This document shows positions 43,319 to 54,648 of a stretch of DNA of 64,000 nt, in pieces. The stretch is from Bicyclus anynana (Eukaryota; Arthropoda; Insecta; Lepidoptera; Nymphalidae), in NCBI RefSeq assembly GCF_947172395.1, contig NC_069093.1, positions 4,561,561-4,625,560 of the forward strand. The letters are read 5' to 3'. The notes under the pieces were generated by a model. The model was not told the origin of the DNA. It worked only from the letters and a program-made list of their open reading frames with translations, and did no database searches. Each line of letters begins with the position of its first letter. Within the stretch, counting starts at the first letter, position 1. Both the position numbers and the translations under genes were made by a program.

Positions 43319-43365
43319 CTCGTTCCATCGCCCGCTGTGTGTCTCTGAGCCTTCTTATGAGGTTA
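43318..43365 (-). pseudogene. RTE coding scrap after the fused segment
   Basis: 'ctaacatagctcgttccatcgcccgctgtgtg' and 'gagccttcttatgagg' match the RTE at about 6611-6662. The bases between this and the piece ending at 42490 (about 50 in the intact RTE) are replaced by the second LINE. Confidence 0.85.
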
Positions 43366-43821
43366 TATATAGTATAAAGTTAGCGAATTGAATAATAACA
43401 ATCAATAATTGCGAGCCATTTACTAATTTTAGTGGTTAGAATAACATGTTCGGTCGCTATACGCGACGGCTCACTTGGCGCGCGTTCAACGGACCGTGTA
43501 GTGCAAAATATCGGCTCGTTCAACGTGTTTACCAAGTAATGGGAATTTATGACGACATTAAGTCAATGCAGCGACAACGCGCGATCGGTGCTCGTAAACA
43601 ATCGTTCACCATAATCGACTAATGCATCATTTTCGGTGCAGTTTTAATTGAAAATTAACAAAAAAAATGATTCAATCATACATTACACCTCGCTCTATAA
43701 ACTGTATAAAACTAGAAAATGTTTTCACCTGAAATTGTGAATTTATGACGACATTCACCACAGAATCAACAAACAATGTTAATTGAAAATCAACAAAATC
43801 TTAAGCCCAGATTGCTGGGAT
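43366..43821. repeat. Non-coding DNA with dispersed repeat I
   Basis: 43466-43570 ('cacttggcgc', 'caaaatatcg', 'agtaatgggaatttatg') recurs in the same orientation at 45216-45316. The rest is AT-rich without genes. Confidence 0.6.
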
Positions 43822-44341
43822 TTGGTAATTTGGCGCTACCCTGCTCGACACACTCTCGACTTTTACAACATTGTTCACGAGGGACTTGTGAACGATAAAT
43901 CCGACACCACCCTGGGACTATTGGCCGCCCTCCCGGTAGAAGAGCATGTTACCGGATTCAAGGATTATCGAGCCCTCCCCCTCTCTTCTGACTTCAGACA
44001 ATCCTATGACATCCCAGTGCAACTTGCTCATAACTTCTTCCAGCTCGATGACCTTTTCGTCGGACCACAAAGTGCGTGCGTTGTATGTTGCCAGGTCTAG
44101 TCGTCGGGGTTGGCAGCGGAATCTCTGCCGGAGATTCTTAACACCCCTTGCCCCGCCGTTACCGTGACCGCTGCCAGAGCCAGGAATAGCGGGGCTGCCG
44201 GGGACTAGGGGCTGTGTTATATTTGTTCTGTCCATACAAAGTTTTGCCCGATACTGACCACGCTGGGCATGCGGGTTGGTCAGCGCAGTGCTAGATTACC
44301 CGCGCCTATGTCGCTGCTGCCCGACACCGGCCTGAAGCATA
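43822..44341 (-). pseudogene. RTE LINE 5' end
   Basis: It includes the 5' UTR part and the first 105 codons (MDRTNITQPLV onward) up to the endonuclease E81 region, nearly identical to the complete copy, then a frame break and loss of everything beyond codon about 135. It lies on the same strand and just upstream (in element direction) of the 3' parts at 42240-43365, so the two may be remnants of one insertion. Confidence 0.9.
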
Positions 44342-44392
44342 TCATAGGCCGCTTCAGTACTACTGTTTTTCTATTTATTTTATTATACAAAA

Positions 44393-44600
44393 AAATAAGA
44401 TAAATATACTTTATTTGCACACCACAATGACAAAAACAAGTGAAATAAAAAACAAATTAGGAAGAGTTCAGCATACAAAAGGCAACTAGCGATTTCTTCC
44501 AGGCAACCTTCGGCTTAGGAAAACTTAAGGACATCAGCAGGTGGCGTAAAACAAAAATGACCATAGTATTAGTAATACACATACATACAAATAATTTACA
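44393..44600 (-). mobile_element. LINE 3' UTR (Jockey-like), tail only
   Basis: On minus it ends 'cattgtggtgtgcaaataaagtatattt', an ending common, by memory, in lepidopteran Jockey-type LINEs. No coding part is present. Confidence 0.55.
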
Positions 44601-44666
44601 TCCTAATACATAAACAATATTACACAAATACCTACAATAATGAATGTACTTTAGTTAACGTTGTTA

Positions 44667-45000
44667 TTTTTTTTTATTTTTATTCTTTACAAGTTAGCCC
44701 TTGACTACAATCTCACCTGATGGTAAGTGATGATGCAGTCTAAGATGGAAGCGGGCTAACTTGTTAGGAGGAGGATGAAAATCCACACCCCTTTCGGTTT
44801 CTACACGGCATCGTACCGGAACGCTAAATCGCTTGGCGGTACGTCTTTGCCGGTAGGGTGGTAACTAGCCACGGCCGAAGCCTCCCACCAGCCAGACCTG
44901 GACAAATTAAGAAAATCTCAATCTGCCCAGCCGGGGATCGAACCCAGGACCTCCGTCTTGTATATCCACCGCGCATACCATTGCGCTACGGAGGCCGTCA
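44667..45000 (-). mobile_element. SINE family A, full-length
   Basis: Oligo(T) to 'cgctacggaggccgtc', with intact A and B boxes on minus. It is very close to the copies at 35680 and 25338. Confidence 0.95.
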
Positions 45001-45215
45001 ATTTAGGTACAATATTAGCCATCCTCATAAACTTGACGTTTTTGTGTGGATCGAATATTACTGTATAACGTCATTGATTCGTTTGAACGTGCAGTTCTAT
45101 TTAAAATTCTGTTCACCTTCAATATTTCAACTTCATTTTCCTTCGCCGTAATCAGGATTAAGGGAAACTTATGGAGTCCGGTAAGTCCATAAAATATGTT
45201 TTATTCCGTGGAATA

Positions 45216-45316
45216 TCAGTTCACTTGGCGCAAACTCAACGAGTTGCAGCTCAAAATATCGCCTCATTTACCTTGTTTGCTCAGTAATGGGAATTTATGG
45301 TCACAATTAGCGTTCG
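45216..45316. repeat. Dispersed repeat I, copy 2
   Basis: It matches 43466-43570 in the same direction. Confidence 0.6.
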
Positions 45317-45404
45317 CTGTGTACTATGTTTGAGTATTTTTGCAAACAAAAACCATTTTTTTTTTAGATTACACATTTTTTACGAATGCAATCATATTTT
45401 TAAC

Positions 45405-45565
45405 CGACTTCCAAAAAGGAGGAGGCTTTAATTAAGACATTACACTAGATTGGCACCGCCTTCAAACTGATCAGAAGGTAGCACATAGGTGAGATGATAT
45501 TTTTTTTCTTTTTAGTTTAGGTTAATTTTTGAGTTGGAAGTCGGTTGAACTATTTTTATTAAAAT
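45405..45565 (+). mobile_element. MITE family M, copy with both ends
   Basis: It starts AACCGACTTCCAA and ends TTGGAAGTCGGTT, a 13-bp perfect terminal inverted repeat, with the family middle. Length is about 150 bp. Confidence 0.9.
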
Positions 45566-45607
45566 TTTTTGGTTAACGTTTTCGTAACGTGAAATATTCA
45601 TTGGTTT

Positions 45608-45923
45608 TTTTATATATTCTTTTCAAGTTAACCCGTGACTACAATCTCACCTGATGATAAGTGATATGCAGTCTAAGATGGAAGCGGGCTAACTTGTTAG
45701 GAGGAGGATGAAAATCCACTCTCCTTTCGGTTTCTACACGACAATGTACCGGAACGCTAAATCGCTTGGCGGTACGTCTTTGCTGATAGGGTGGTAACTA
45801 GCCACGACCAAAGTCCAGACCTGGATCAATTAAGAAAATCTCAATCGGCCCAGCCGGGGATCGACCCCAGGACCTTCGTCTTGTAAGTCCACCGCGCATA
45901 CCACTGCGCCACGGAGGCCATCA
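45608..45923 (-). mobile_element. SINE family A
   Basis: A minus copy with a ~20-bp deletion around 45810 and intact head ('ccactgcgccacggaggcc'). Confidence 0.93.
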
Positions 45924-46339
45924 TAATATCTTGTGTAAGTATATTTATTTTTCATTTTTCTAACCAATAACAGCACAACTGAACATTAGGTACTCTCTTT
46001 TGACGCGTCGTTGCTTGACATTTTGTCTCTTTTTCTCCATGATATTTTGTCTTTAGTCGCTGCTTAATACAGGTGAGATAGAATTTTAAAAATATATATA
46101 CATTACCCCAACACTAACATTCCGAATGCAGCCAAGCATGCACCTGTAAGTTGAACACGCCGCCTGAGAAATCATGATATTGTTCGTCGACCTAACTCTT
46201 CCGTAGCGCTCCCGTATGAGCGCTCCGGGAACATTTACCCGATATAAATGTACTTCATAAACTTTTGTCTTATTTAAACTTTTCCCCACTATTTTCTTGG
46301 CTTGTTTGTGTAGATTAAATTCCTTTATATAGAAAATAT
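45924..46339. other. No gene recognised
   Basis: AT-rich; a short minus frame (46086-46391) shows no family features. Confidence 0.4.
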
Positions 46340-46895
46340 CCGTTATCTGTAAAGTCGGTATACTGACGATAGTTGAACGTGACAACGTCATAAGAAGTTC
46401 CTAAGTTTATAAGTTTTTCCTCCGTGGCGCAGTGGTATGCGCGGCTGGGTTCGAACCCCGGCTGGGCTGATTGAGGTTTTCTTAATTGGTCCAGGTCTGG
46501 CTGGTGGGAGGCTTCGGCCATGGCTAGTTACCACCCTACCGACAAAGATGTACCGCCAAGCGATTTAGCGTTCTGGTACGATTTCGTGTAGAAACCGAAA
46601 GGAGTGTGGATTTTCATCCTCCTCCTAACAAGTTAGCTCGCTTCCATCTTAGACTGCATCACTTACCATCCGGTGAGATTGTAGTCAAGGGCTAACTTGT
46701 AAAGAATAAAATAAAAAAAAAAGTAAATAAATAAAATACGGTTCGTTTACTGTTTAATAATCTTCATAGACCAGAATATACTTTATTTCTTGTGAAAAAA
46801 GTTGGCAACCCTAGAGCTAGGGAACGACGCATGACGTCATCTTTTTTTGAGTGTGCAGCCAGCTGCATTGAATTATAAGACGGTGTCATGTTAAA
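46340..46895. mobile_element. Repeat E copy 2, split by a SINE A
   Basis: 46340-46400 and 46735-46895 are the two sides of repeat E ('tgacgatagttgaacgtgacaacg' and 'gttggcaaccctagag'). The SINE replaced some of the middle. Confidence 0.75.
46418..46721 (+). mobile_element. SINE family A with shortened head
   Basis: CCTCCGTGGCGCAGTGGTATGCGCGG is followed directly by CTGGGTTCGAACCCCGG; about 25 bp between A and B boxes are missing, the rest is standard. Confidence 0.92.
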
Positions 46896-47154
46896 AAAAA
46901 CCGGAAGTTCTCGGAATGGTAAACACTGGAAGTTTAAGCTTAATCCCCATTAACTCAACCAGACCTTTGGACTTGTAGCGCACTCAATTTCACTAACAAA
47001 ATTTGTCTGGCGTTTTTTCAGAAGGACAAAGTAAACTCACACATCGGAAATATTTAACACCAATAAATATAATTATTATCTTGTATCCTTACACTACACA
47101 CAACTATAATCTTAATACACACACGTGTAATTTAAATTTTTGACTATTACCACA

Positions 47155-47212
47155 ACGCGTTGTGAGCTATTTTTCCGCTCATTGAGCGTTTTCGATCTAT
47201 GAGCGTAACACA
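47155..47212 (-). repeat. Repeat F, short inverted copy
   Basis: 'acaacgcgttgtgagctatttttccgctcattgagcg' is the reverse complement of the blocks at about 59090-59130 and 60205-60245. Confidence 0.85.
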
Positions 47213-47545
47213 TATTATATGCTGTTTTAGTATGAAGTGAGACCAAAGCATCAAACAGTAGTACAATGTTGTTCGCTAAGCTTCCACACCTGTCTCGACT
47301 GATAATGTTGTCGAGAGATAATATTCAAAGCAAATATACGGAAACTTTAGAGCCGTAGAAACGTGGAACGAATTGCACTAAACGTTGAAATATGCAGCTA
47401 TTTAGTACAATTATGTTAGTTTTTGAGCTCAATTATCTCGCTTCGTTAACTTTCGCTACTTGTTAAGCTGTTTAGCTGTTTATGTTAATAATCATGAGGT
47501 ACTGGGTTCGACTCCTAGATGGTGCTAGCAAATCAAATCTTACTT
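47213..47545. other. No gene; possible SINE scrap
   Basis: GGGTTCGACTCCTAG at about 47502-47517 looks like a SINE/tRNA B box next to the LINE end, but no A box or body was found. Confidence 0.35.
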
Positions 47546-47618
47546 CTGTATTATTATTATTATTATAGCTTTATTTCCACTTAACAGTTTTACAATACAT
47601 AAAATGTTACAATAAATT

Positions 47619-48840
47619 TTAAAGTAATTCTGTTATTTTGTTATGTGGCCCCCTATGGGTAAAAGCCTCCTCCATCTTTTTCCATTTTTCCCTATCTTTG
47701 GCCATATGCATCCAGTTTTTTCCTGCTGTTTTTATTATATCATCGACCCATCTCTTTTTCTGTCTTCCTACATTTCTTTTGCCAATTGGGCCCTGCCATT
47801 TAGTTGTTTGGTAAGTCCATCTCTTATCTTTATATCTTGATAAGTGACCAGCCCAGTTCCATTTTTGTTTTAAACTAAAAAGAAGCGCATCTGTTAATTT
47901 AGTTTTCATTCGGATGTCTACGTTTCTTGTTTTTTGTATCCTCCTCAATTTCAATATGCTGCGTTCCATAGCATGTTGACATGATGAAATTTTGTTTTTT
48001 ACTTTTTCGGTGTAGATCCATGTCTGACTAGCGTAAGTTAGGCTCGGGAGAATGCAAGAATCCATTATAATCTTTTTTATAGTAAGGCTATAGTTCCCTT
48101 TTAGAATTTCTTTTAGGGCCCAGTATTTCTTCCAAGCCGTACTTATTCGTCTGTCTATTTCGTTTTCATTACTGTTTGGATCGAAAGACACAGATTTACC
48201 TAGGTAAACATATTCATCCACGTAATCTATTGGTCTTTCCTCTACTGTAATTGGTTTCCTATGGCTGTTTGTCATTATCTTAGTTTTGGATGCGTTCATG
48301 TGCAAGCCGATCTTTTTACTTTCTGAGTTTAATCCTCGGAGCATTGCTTCAAGACTTTTCGCGGATTCGCTAAAAAGAACAATGTCATCTGCGAACCTTA
48401 GGTGTGTTAAGTTTCTATTTAATATCCATATGCCATTATTCTTCCAATCAATCTTTTTGAAAATGTCTTGAAGTACAGCTATGAATAGCTTTGGGGACAG
48501 CGGGTCTCCCTGCCGTACGCCTCTTTCAATTGCGAACTCCTCCCCTAGTTTTTCCAGTTTTACTCTGCTTACACTTTTAGAATAGATGTTTTTAATGACA
48601 TTTATATATGTTTCATTTATGTTATTGTTTCTTAGAGCTGTCCAAATAGATGGGTGTACTATGCTATCAAACGCTTTGGAGTAGTCCACAAAAGCTATGT
48701 ACAGCGGTTTATTGAATTCTTTGAATTTCTCTATTACTTGTTCCTAGGTATGTATATGGTCTATCGTTGAGTAGTGTGGACGAAAACCCGCTTGTTCTAT
48801 TGGCTGATTACTGTCAATATCTGGTGCTATTCTTCTCAAG
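47619..48840 (-). pseudogene. RTE-2 reverse transcriptase palm to C-terminus
   Basis: The 356-codon frame 47619-48689 has DYSKAFDS (motif A), ERGVRQGDPLSPKLF (B), LRFADDIVLFS (C, normal FADD), YLGKSV, and the C-terminal WNWAGHLSR and VGRQKKRWVDDI. Upstream, in the same frame but beyond a single TAG stop, lie YRPISLLS and QAGFRPHYSTIDHIHT. The stop and an upstream deletion around 48910 make it non-functional. Confidence 0.9.
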
Positions 48841-48921
48841 ATGATTGATGAAAATAGTTTATATATTGTTGATAGCAAGCTGATAGGCCTATAATTTCCG
48901 ATGTCACGTGGGTTTCCTTTT

Positions 48922-49434
48922 TTATATAATTATCTCTTTTTCCAGAACTAAGTTGAAGAAGACCGCCAGATATGGGGCTAGAATTGTCGCTCCGACTTTT
49001 ATGGCTTCGTTTGTGATGTTATCATCTCCTGGGCTCTTCTCAGATTTTAGTCGTTTGATTTGAGTCATTATTTCTCCTTCCGTTATTGGATCTAATGGAG
49101 TTTCTCCTGCATTTTCTCCAGTTGTATTATCATTATTATCATTTTCGGCATCCTGTGGTGGACCTTTATAAAGAAAAGTATAAAACGCTGTGGCACATTT
49201 TATTATATCTTCCCTATTTTTGTTTTCGCCCATGTCACTATTCAAGCTTTGTATCCAATTCTTGTGTGTAGATAGTTCTTTGAAAGCTCTTTTTGAACTT
49301 CGGAAAGTAGACATGTTTTTCTCTATTATTTCTGTTCTATGGTTGGCATAATCACGTTTAATTGATCTGTTGGATTGTTTGAACAGCATTTTCAGTTCCT
49401 CTCTCATTTCTTTAGACTTTTTCTTCATAAACAT
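48922..49434 (-). pseudogene. RTE-2 linker and RT N-terminal part
   Basis: The 170-codon frame contains NRSIKRDYANHR, the linker found before the RT in RTE proteins, and LKSEKSPGDDNITNEAIK, RT motif 1 region (the KxPGxDxI pattern). The frame runs out where a deletion joins LEKEII to the KKGNPRDIGNYRPISLLS region. Confidence 0.88.
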
Positions 49435-49439
49435 AAAGA

Positions 49440-51106
49440 AAGAAGAAGAAGAAAGAAAATAAGTTTATTCACTTTTTAGTGTCACAAACAGTACATCCTA
49501 TCTTAGATATTACATGACTGTCTGTGACACCAAACAGAAAGGGTTTACAGCTCAGCATAAGCCGTTCATCGCTGGAAAGCAATGCGCAGCGCTGATTTTC
49601 AGCTGAGACCCGGGTGACGTCACAGTCAGTTATAATTATAAACTAAACATCTAATCAAAATACTTTAAATACATTCAAAATAAAAATTCATATAATAAGA
49701 CACAAAATAAAAAACCAAAAACAAAAACCTTGATAAGAGCGTATAAATAAAATGATAATAACATAAAGATAAATGCCAACATACAATAATTAATATGACA
49801 TATATATACATATAATATATATAAATAGAAATATGAATACTTATACCAATTAATAGACTGTACCTAAATATGTTATTTGCATCTAAAGGTCCCACTAAAT
49901 AATTGATGCCTCCACTGCATAATCCTCTAACTCTTTTTGCCTATATAACATGAACTTCTTCAACTTCTGAGAGAAGCTAAATTTGGATTGAGACTCGCGA
50001 ATAGGTGGCGGAATGTTGTTCCAGCATCGAGTGGCGGCATATTTAAAACTGCCCCTAAAAGCCGCAGAACAATGTCGCGGGAACATAAGAGGCTTTCTTG
50101 CGCACCTATACTGTTCTTTACAATCGCATACCCTCACTAGCTCCTGTAGTGAACCTCAATAAGATATGATGGCCTACAATCCTTGAAAAGACCAAATAAT
50201 AAGGAAGCAAGATGTAGCTTTCTCCTGGAACACATCTTTAGCGAACCATGTTGGTTTAAAAATGGAGAAACATGTGTTCTAGGGGGAATTGAAAAACAGT
50301 AACGTGCACACGCATTTTGTACCCGCTGAATGAGCTTGCTCGTTCGGACTAATAACCGAGGCCCATAAACCACGTCAGCGTAATTTAACTTTGACAGTAC
50401 GAGGCTTTCAACTAAATGACTACGAACTTCCTGACTAAGATACTGTCGTATTTTATATAACACCTTTAGCCTATAAAAGCAGTTACGCACCACCACAGCT
50501 ACATGCTTCTCGAACCTCAGCTCGGAGTCCATCAGTAAACCTAAATTTCGCGCTTCAAATACCCGTTCTAATTTCGTTCCCTTTAAAATGACGTTAGCAG
50601 ATTCAAAATTAATCTTTTGTAATTGAGCTGGTGAACCAAATACTATAAGCTTAGACTTGCAGGGATTAAGTACCAACGAGTTTTTTTGTGTCCAATCCGC
50701 TATTCTCTGAAGGTCGCTATTAACTCTTTCAACTGCTAGTTGATACTCATGTGGTTCGAAAGAACAGTATACCTGCAAATCATCAGCATATAGGTGAAAT
50801 TGACAATTTTTAATGTTATTGGTGATATCTGCTATGTACAAAATGAATAAAAGGGGACCTAAAATTGACCCCTGTGGAACACCTCTGTCAACTTTAGTGA
50901 AGGAAGATACGCACTTCTTGCCATTGTCCTGCGTTATCTCAATAAACTGAGTTCTATTCGTTAAATAACTATCGAACCAATTTACTGTATTGATATCAAA
51001 CCCGTAATACGATAGTTTGGAAAGTAACAGTGGTATATTTATACAATCAAATGCCCGAGAAAAATCTAACAATACCAGCATTGTACACTTTCTTTTGTCT
51101 TGGGCT
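49440..51106 (-). mobile_element. CR1/Jockey-type LINE inserted in the RTE-2
   Basis: Host RTE reading ends at 'RRTELIHT' (51108) and resumes at 'KKKSKEMREEL' (49434), so this block of about 1.67 kb was inserted into the coding region in the same orientation. It starts within the RT domain (5'-truncated) and ends in a pyrimidine-rich TTTCTTTCTTC tail. No certain target-site duplication was found. Confidence 0.85.
49895..51081 (-). pseudogene. CR1/Jockey-type reverse transcriptase, 5'-truncated
   Basis: The frame 50137-51081 (314 codons) starts at motif A (LLDFSRAFD) and has RGVPQGSILGPLLFILYI (B), FHLYADDLQVY (C, YADD), NPCKSKLIVFGS, and the thumb-like segment ending about SYLIEVHYRS. After a frameshift at about 50140 the frame down to 49895 gives the typical end (FKYAATRCWNNIPPPIRESQS). 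The N-terminal endonuclease and fingers are missing. Confidence 0.88.
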
Positions 51107-51107
51107 G

Positions 51108-52223
51108 TCAGTATGTATGTATAAGTTCAGTTCTTCTACAGATCAAGTTTTGTGAGTCTTCACTAATGATCTTTTCTCTGTGCATGTTACTTACTTTTTC
51201 ATCACTTTTGAGACTTTTTGTAATTGCATCTTCCAGTTTGTCACTAAAGGATTGTACAGTCTTGTTTTCCTTTACAAATTCTTGCAACCTTGGTAGGATC
51301 TTTTTCAAGTTCTCTAAATAACTGCTTTTTTCTTTTGTGCTCTTCAATTTGTTGGGCACGGATTTAAATGATCTTCTGTTAAGTTTAGGTTTTTGAATTT
51401 TTATTGTGCTTCTTACAATCCTGTGATCAGACGGAAAGCTTATTTTGTTCAGAACTTCTACATTTGTTACAGTATTTGGGTTGGGGCTCATTATAAAGTC
51501 AATTTCGTTTTTTGTTTTATGATCTGGTGATATCCATGTCCACCTTCTGGAAGGTTTCTTCTTAAAGTATGTATTCATCACTGCCAAGTTGTTCTCTTGT
51601 GCATATTGTATTAGGCGTTCGCCTCTGGCGTTCCGTGTGCCATAACCATATTTGCCCATTATAAAAATTTCGTGTGGTTTAGGTTGTCCGATTTCGGCAT
51701 TGAAATCGCCGATGATTAGCCTGTTTTTATCAGCCAGTTCTTGCGCTTCTGTTAAGTCATTGTAGAATTTTGTGATTTCTTCTTCACATGCACTTTCGGT
51801 AGGCGAATACACTTGAATTAATGATAGTGGACCCTCCTTGAAGTTTAGTTTTAGTAAGGCGACTCTCTCTGAAATACCCAGAAATCCTACTATGTTGCCT
51901 TTTAATGATTTCTTTATAAGGAAGCCTACGCCATTAAGTCCCTTTGTTTCTCCTATATAACAAAGTAAGTGGTTTTTATGTTCTTCGATGGTGTATCCTA
52001 CCTTTTTAACTTCTGCGAGTCCTATGATATCCCATTTTATTTTCTCTATAGCGTAATTTAATTCTAAAATTCTTACTTTATTTGAGAGGGATCTCACATT
52101 GTATGTGCATATTCTAAGACCTTCTTTGTTGATGTTTGTGTAACTGAGGTTATATTTATTGCGTTTATTTAAATTGTTTTCTTTTGATTTATTTGATGAA
52201 GGGTAGTGGTCATCTGGCCACAC
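51108..52223 (-). pseudogene. RTE-2 endonuclease domain
   Basis: The 371-codon frame carries ICTYNVRSLSN (N), GLAEVKK (E), IIGDFNAEIG, RRWTWISPDHKTKNEIDFIMS and FPSDHRIV, a complete apurinic-type endonuclease. Residues align by motif with the RTE at 6292-9264, but the two proteins differ throughout. It is cut off from the RT by the inserted LINE. Confidence 0.9.
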
Positions 52224-52318
52224 GGTGACCAGCCGGCTTGGGGTGAATGGTTCAGAGTTTGATGTTAATAATGTTGTGGTAGTTGTTTTAATTTTATTCC
52301 GAGTGCCGGTGGTCGTTG

Positions 52319-52960
52319 CTAGTTTTTTGAGGTTTCGGATAGAGAGGCTGATCTACCACGTTCCACATATTTAAGAATATTTGGTTTTATAACTTCTTTT
52401 GAGACATTCTTGGCAAGTGGTGGTAATGAGGTTTCTTTGGAGTTCAATTTCTTTTGGCTAGATGACTTAGGTGAGCTTGATTCTGCCCTCTTTCTTTTAT
52501 CTCTATTTTTATCTGTTGGTTTCTTTACTATCAGTTTGTCATATTTGAGAAAAGCAATATTTCCTTTCTTTCTCTCCTCTTCTAGTTTTGGTTGTAGTTG
52601 TTTTCGCTTTTCCAGTATTTCTTTGGTGAAGTCCTCTTTGACACTTATGCCAGGTGGTAGTTTTGCCCTTGTTTTCAAAATAATGTGTTTTTTCCATAAA
52701 GACGCGATGGTAACCACGACGGGCAACTTTTATTATCTTTTTTACCAATTCTGTAAATGTTTTTAATTTCATGACTATCTATGTATGTTCCTGATTCAAT
52801 TATTAAGTTCTTTATGTAGTCTACCATCTCTGCCTCTGGTATATTAGACTCCTCGATTCCAAAAAAGACTAGGTTGTATTTTCTTTTTTCCAGTTCCCAG
52901 TACTTCTGTATAACATTAGTTAAAAATTACTTGATGCATTCTCCAACTTCACTTTACGTA
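52319..52960 (-). pseudogene. RTE-2 ORF1-like region
   Basis: Reading minus, NLVFFGIEESNIPEAEMVDYI and IYRIGKK precede a frame break (about 52735), then PVVVTIASLWKKHIILKTR, LPPGISVKEDFTKEILEKR and a Lys/Ser-rich tail. The 'FGIEE ... RIGKK ... RPV.V' pattern is what I know from ORF1 or N-terminal RNA-binding parts of arthropod LINEs. A Helitron cuts it at 52961. Confidence 0.75.
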
Positions 52961-53145
52961 TCTATACAAATATTATAAAGCTAAAGAGTTTGTTTGTTTG
53001 CTAGAACGCGCTAATCTCAGGAACTACTGATCCGATTTGAAAAATTATTTTAGTATAGATAGCACATTTATCGGGGAAGGCTATAGGCTATATGTTATAT
53101 ATTTCCCGTTCCCCCACGCGGGTGAAACCGCGCGGCGTCAGCCAG
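52961..53145 (+). mobile_element. Helitron family 1 abutting RTE-2
   Basis: It begins A|TCTATACAAATATTATAAAG and ends CGCGCGGCGTCAGCCAG|T (CCAG in place of CTAG). Body matches 455-646. Confidence 0.85.
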
Positions 53146-53455
53146 TTAATATGATGATAGGATGCAACATATAAGGTTTGGACCTTGGACTAATAACCTA
53201 TAGACCTGCATTACATAACAACTTTTCACTCCAAACGTAAGCCACTTCTGTGACTATGTGAGCGAGAACTAAGATAATTTTACTCGCCGCCACGCACACA
53301 AGCGTACATATCGTAGCGTAGTGATGCGTCAAGGGCTCCCATTTCGGGGCACATAAAACGGTTTACGAATCCTGTGACTACACACTATCTATGTGTTATA
53401 AATCTATGGTTTGGACATTTGTGAATTGCTAACTCCGCTTAGTTTACGCCATGGC
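53146..53455. other. No gene recognised
   Basis: No coding or repeat feature; the RTE-2 ORF1 does not clearly resume after the Helitron. Confidence 0.4.
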
Positions 53456-53683
53456 TGGCTGGTGGGAGGCTTCGGGCGTGGCTACTTACCACCCTACCGA
53501 CAAAGACGTACCGCCAAGCGATTTAGCGTTCCGGTATGATATCGTGTAGAAACCGAAATGGGTGTGGATTCTCATCCTCTTCCTAACAAGTTAGCCCGCT
53601 TCCATCTTAGATTGCATCATCACTTACCATCAGGTGAGATTGTTGTCAAGTACTAACTTGTAAAGATTAAAAAAAATGCCTCT
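53456..53683 (+). mobile_element. SINE family A, 5' truncated
   Basis: 'ggctggctggtgggaggcttcgggcg' to 'actaacttgtaaagattaaaaaaa'; the tRNA-like head is absent. Confidence 0.92.
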
Positions 53684-53937
53684 AAACAGTTACTACTACC
53701 TGCCTACCATACATGGAAGAGGCTTTTTTATAAAATAACAAAAATCAGGTCACAACCTCTTAGACTATATTGAAAATTAGCTCAAGCTCTTCTTTTTCAT
53801 TTATTCAACGTCACACGCGCGCACGTGACATATTTCTCACACCTATAGCTAGTGGCGTAGCGTGCCTTAGAGAGGCCCTCTAACAAAATTAGTTGGGGGA
53901 CCCAAATGAAGGGTAACTTCTTTCTCCCAAAAAAAAA

Positions 53938-54210
53938 ACGGTTGTCTGTAAAGACGGTTTACTGACGATAGCTGAACGTGACGTCAAAAAATACTGATGG
54001 AATGGTTGTATTTTTCAAAAGAAAATTTTAACTAACGTATTTAAAACAATAAATAAATAAAATACTGTTTAATAATCTTCATAGACCAGAATATACTTTA
54101 TTTCTTGTAAAAAAGTTGGCAACCCTAGAGCGAGGGAACGACGCATGACATCATCTTTTTTGGAGTGTGCAGGTTCCATTGAATTATAAGACGTTGTCAC
54201 TTAAAAAATA
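53938..54210. mobile_element. Repeat E, copy 3
   Basis: It is the most continuous copy: 'tttactgacgatagctgaacgtgac' to 'gaattataagacgttgtcac'. The terminal words are inverted relative to each other. Confidence 0.75.
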
Positions 54211-54571
54211 AAATGTTTGCATTTTATCATACAATATGTATGATGTTTTCAACTTTTGGGTGCACGTTTATCCCGGCGAGGAAAACGGTTTTTTTTTACT
54301 TTTATCATTTCTGATGTGAAAACTACAGTTTTTTACGATCTTTTCCGATAAGCACCAGATTTAGTGATATATTATAGATTGCACTATACCAATGTGCTGT
54401 TTTCACACGTAAGGGGCCCCTGTAATCCGCGGACCTTGTATCATTGATACAAGACGTTAGATTTGACGTAAGGCAGCTAAAATAATTAGTTGACTCAAAT
54501 TTAATATGAACAATATCAATTTCGTATTTTTAATTATTATTTCATGGAATAAGGGTCCGAAATATATCGAT
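54211..54571. other. No gene; short repeat J
   Basis: 54487-54571 ('gttgactcaaattta', 'ataagggtccgaaatatatcga') recurs at 56160-56235. Confidence 0.5.
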
Positions 54572-54648
54572 ACTAGCGGACGCACGCGACTTCGTCCGCT
54601 TGGAATTTAGTTTTTCACAAATCCCTCGGAGGATTTTTTCGGGATAAA
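54572..54648 (-). mobile_element. Helitron family 2, 3' end only
   Basis: On plus CTAGCGGACGCACGCGACTTC, then 'ttcacaaatccctcgga...cgggataaaa'. It is joined directly to an RTE scrap at 54648. Confidence 0.75.

Larger units (their letters stand above)
47549..52960 (-). mobile_element. Second RTE-type LINE (two ORFs), nested and broken
   Basis: From its 5' side (high coordinates): an ORF1-like region (52319-52960), endonuclease (52223-51108), a foreign LINE insertion (51106-49440), linker and RT fingers (49434-48922), RT palm to C-terminus (48840-47619), and an (ATA)n tail (47549-47568). The endonuclease-RT order and microsatellite tail fit the RTE group. The high-coordinate end is cut at a Helitron (52961). 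Confidence 0.85.

Noticed and set aside
47493..47530. Isolated B-box-like GGGTTCGACTCC next to the RTE-2 tail
   Set aside because: No A box or SINE body could be found; too little to annotate.
49440..51106. Target-site duplication of the CR1/Jockey-type LINE in RTE-2
   Set aside because: Words such as 'ttatacata' and 'tttatgttta' at the two ends are similar, but not enough to call.
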